Assembly (NCBI GenBank): GCA_015489265.1
Contig: WFZY01000240.1
Location: 1 to 6,600, forward strand
Direction of reading: 5' to 3'
Length of the DNA stretch: 6,600 bases
Source: Flavobacteriaceae bacterium
GTDB lineage: Bacteria; Bacteroidota; Bacteroidia; Flavobacteriales; Flavobacteriaceae
The translations under genes and the position numbers were made by a program. Below, one piece after another: positions 5,384-6,600 of the stretch (the first letter of the stretch is position 1; each line of letters begins with the position of its first letter). Below the pieces are notes generated by a model. It worked only from the letters and a program-made list of their open reading frames with translations, did no database searches and was not told where the DNA came from.

Positions 5384-6600
5384 ATGACTTTCGATTTCAA
5401 AAAGATTTTACCACATTTCATATCCTTACTAATTTTTACAGCGGTTTCATTTATATATTTTAGTCCTGTTTTGCAAGGTAAAGTGTTGAATCAAAGCGAT
5501 TTGGTGCAAGCCAAAGGTATGGAACACGAGCGTGAAGTTTACAAGCAAAAAGACGGTAAAGAAATTTATTGGACTAATGCCGCTTTTGGCGGGATGCCTA
5601 CGTATTTATTGGGTGCATCCTTTCCCAACGATTATATTTTATCGCTTCATAAAGCATTAAATTTTTATCCGCGACCGGTTAATTTTTTGTTTTTATACTT
5701 TTTAAGTTTTTACTTTTTGATGCTGGTATTGCGGGTGGATTGGAAGTTGGCAATATTGGGTAGTTTGGCTTTCGGACTGTCGACTTATTACATTATTATA
5801 ATAGGTGTCGGACATCTGGCAAAAGTACGGGCGATTGCTTATTTTCCTATGGTGCTTGCCGGAATTTTGTTGGTTTTTGAACGCAAAAAATACTTTTGGG
5901 GATTTATTTTAACAACCTTGGCAGTCGCCTTGGAACTTAATACCAAGCACTATCAAATGACCTATTATCTGTTGTTTGCCGTATTGTTTTTAGGATTATT
6001 TTTCTTGATAGATGCTTACAAATCGGGGCAATTAAAACTTTTTGCTAAGGAATTAGCCGTATTGTTGGCTGCGGCATTGTTGGCTTTGGGTATGAATGCG
6101 ACCAATATTTTACCGGCGCAACAATATGTCAAGCACAGCATTCGGGGTAAAAATATTTTGACTATCAATCCGGATGGTAGTCCTAAAAAACAGAAAACCA
6201 AAGGTTTATCGAGAGATTATATCACGGAATACAGCTATGGTATTGCCGAAACTTTCAATTTGTTAGTGCCACGATTTATGGGCGGCAGTAATAGTGAAAA
6301 TCTTGGAACGGACTCTCATCTGTATCAAGCTTTAAGCGGCAAAACCGATGTGCGAACTGCCAAAGATTTTGTGTCACACGTTAGCACTTATTGGGGCAAG
6401 CAGCCCATAGTAGCGGCGCCGGCTTATGTGGGGGCTATTACCATTTTTTTGGCTTTTATCGGCTTGTTGTTTTACAAAGGGCGACATAAGAAATGGCTTA
6501 TAGCTACCATTATTTTGGCGTTACTCTTGTCTTGGGGTAAAAATTTATCTTTTTTGACCGACTTTTTTATCGATTATGTGCCGCTTTATAACAAATTCAG
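5384..6600 (+). CDS. YfhO-family membrane protein (3' end outside window)
   Basis: The reading frame is open from ATG 5384 to the window edge: 405 codons plus two bases, about half of the ~800 residues usual for Bacteroidota members. The fold resembles GT-C glycosyltransferases; in Bacillus subtilis, YfhO takes part in glycosylating lipoteichoic acid. The substrate in Bacteroidota is not known to me. A first membrane segment (about 10-30) is followed by an extracytoplasmic loop with QSDLVQ (D39, a candidate GT-C acidic residue), YWTNAAFGGMPTY (62-74), then several membrane segments between about 96 and 246. NTKHYQMTYY (186-195) and HLAKVRA (144-150) look like conserved family elements. A polar loop (about 247-342) precedes two further segments near 343-364 and 369-388. 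No frameshift is seen. Family confidence is high; function is inferred. Confidence 0.85.
   Translation, partial: MTFDFKKILPHFISLLIFTAVSFIYFSPVLQGKVLNQSDLVQAKGMEHEREVYKQKDGKEIYWTNAAFGGMPTYLLGASFPNDYILSLHKALNFYPRPVNFLFLYFLSFYFLMLVLRVDWKLAILGSLAFGLSTYYIIIIGVGHLAKVRAIAYFPMVLAGILLVFERKKYFWGFILTTLAVALELNTKHYQMTYYLLFAVLFLGLFFLIDAYKSGQLKLFAKELAVLLAAALLALGMNATNILPAQQYVKHSIRGKNILTINPDGSPKKQKTKGLSRDYITEYSYGIAETFNLLVPRFMGGSNSENLGTDSHLYQALSGKTDVRTAKDFVSHVSTYWGKQPIVAAPAYVGAITIFLAFIGLLFYKGRHKKWLIATIILALLLSWGKNLSFLTDFFIDYVPLYNKF

Overview
The window looks like an ordinary stretch of chromosome from an AT-rich member of the Bacteroidota, probably Flavobacteriia. The supporting signs are Bacteroidota-type -7 boxes (TAnnTTTG) upstream of genes, no clear Shine-Dalgarno sequences before any start, a GHAGTAMRF variant of the EPSP synthase signature that I associate from memory with this phylum, and the long Bacteroidota form of a YfhO-family membrane protein. 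There is no transposase, integrase, tRNA, rRNA or CRISPR array.

Layout. Positions 1-301 are non-coding and hold two copies of a ~97-bp direct repeat, each carrying a 7-bp tandem array, then a promoter-like box. At 302-1923 on the + strand, a PrsW-family intramembrane protease with an added C-terminal zinc ribbon overlaps thpR (RNA 2',3'-cyclic phosphodiesterase) at a TGATG junction. After a 5-base convergent gap comes nadA (quinolinate synthase) on the - strand (1929-2924). A 234-base spacer with a promoter, hairpins and repeats follows, then aroA (EPSP synthase) on the - strand (3159-4349). A 104-base divergent spacer leads to a short diacylglycerol-kinase-like gene on the + strand (4454-5131). 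Another repeat-bearing spacer (5132-5383) precedes a YfhO-family gene (5384 onward), which is cut by the window end after 405 codons.

The genes do not form one system. NadA makes quinolinate for NAD, AroA makes EPSP for aromatic amino acids, ThpR acts on RNA 2',3'-cyclic phosphate ends, and the last two + strand genes are envelope or lipid type. The only tight coupling is between the protease and thpR.

The structure that the genes do not explain is in the spacers. There is a 138-bp-spaced repeat pair with 7-bp subunits upstream of the protease. Every spacer also carries copies of an 8-bp unit close to TCCTCAAT, in pairs or triplets, all in the same orientation whatever the direction of the flanking genes. 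Two of these lie inside a longer, diverged dispersed repeat (3069-3121 and 5288-5338). I found no convincing new defence, RNA or mobile system. The repeats, the zinc-ribbon protease fused by overlap to thpR, and the unusual lipid kinase are the items most worth a second look.
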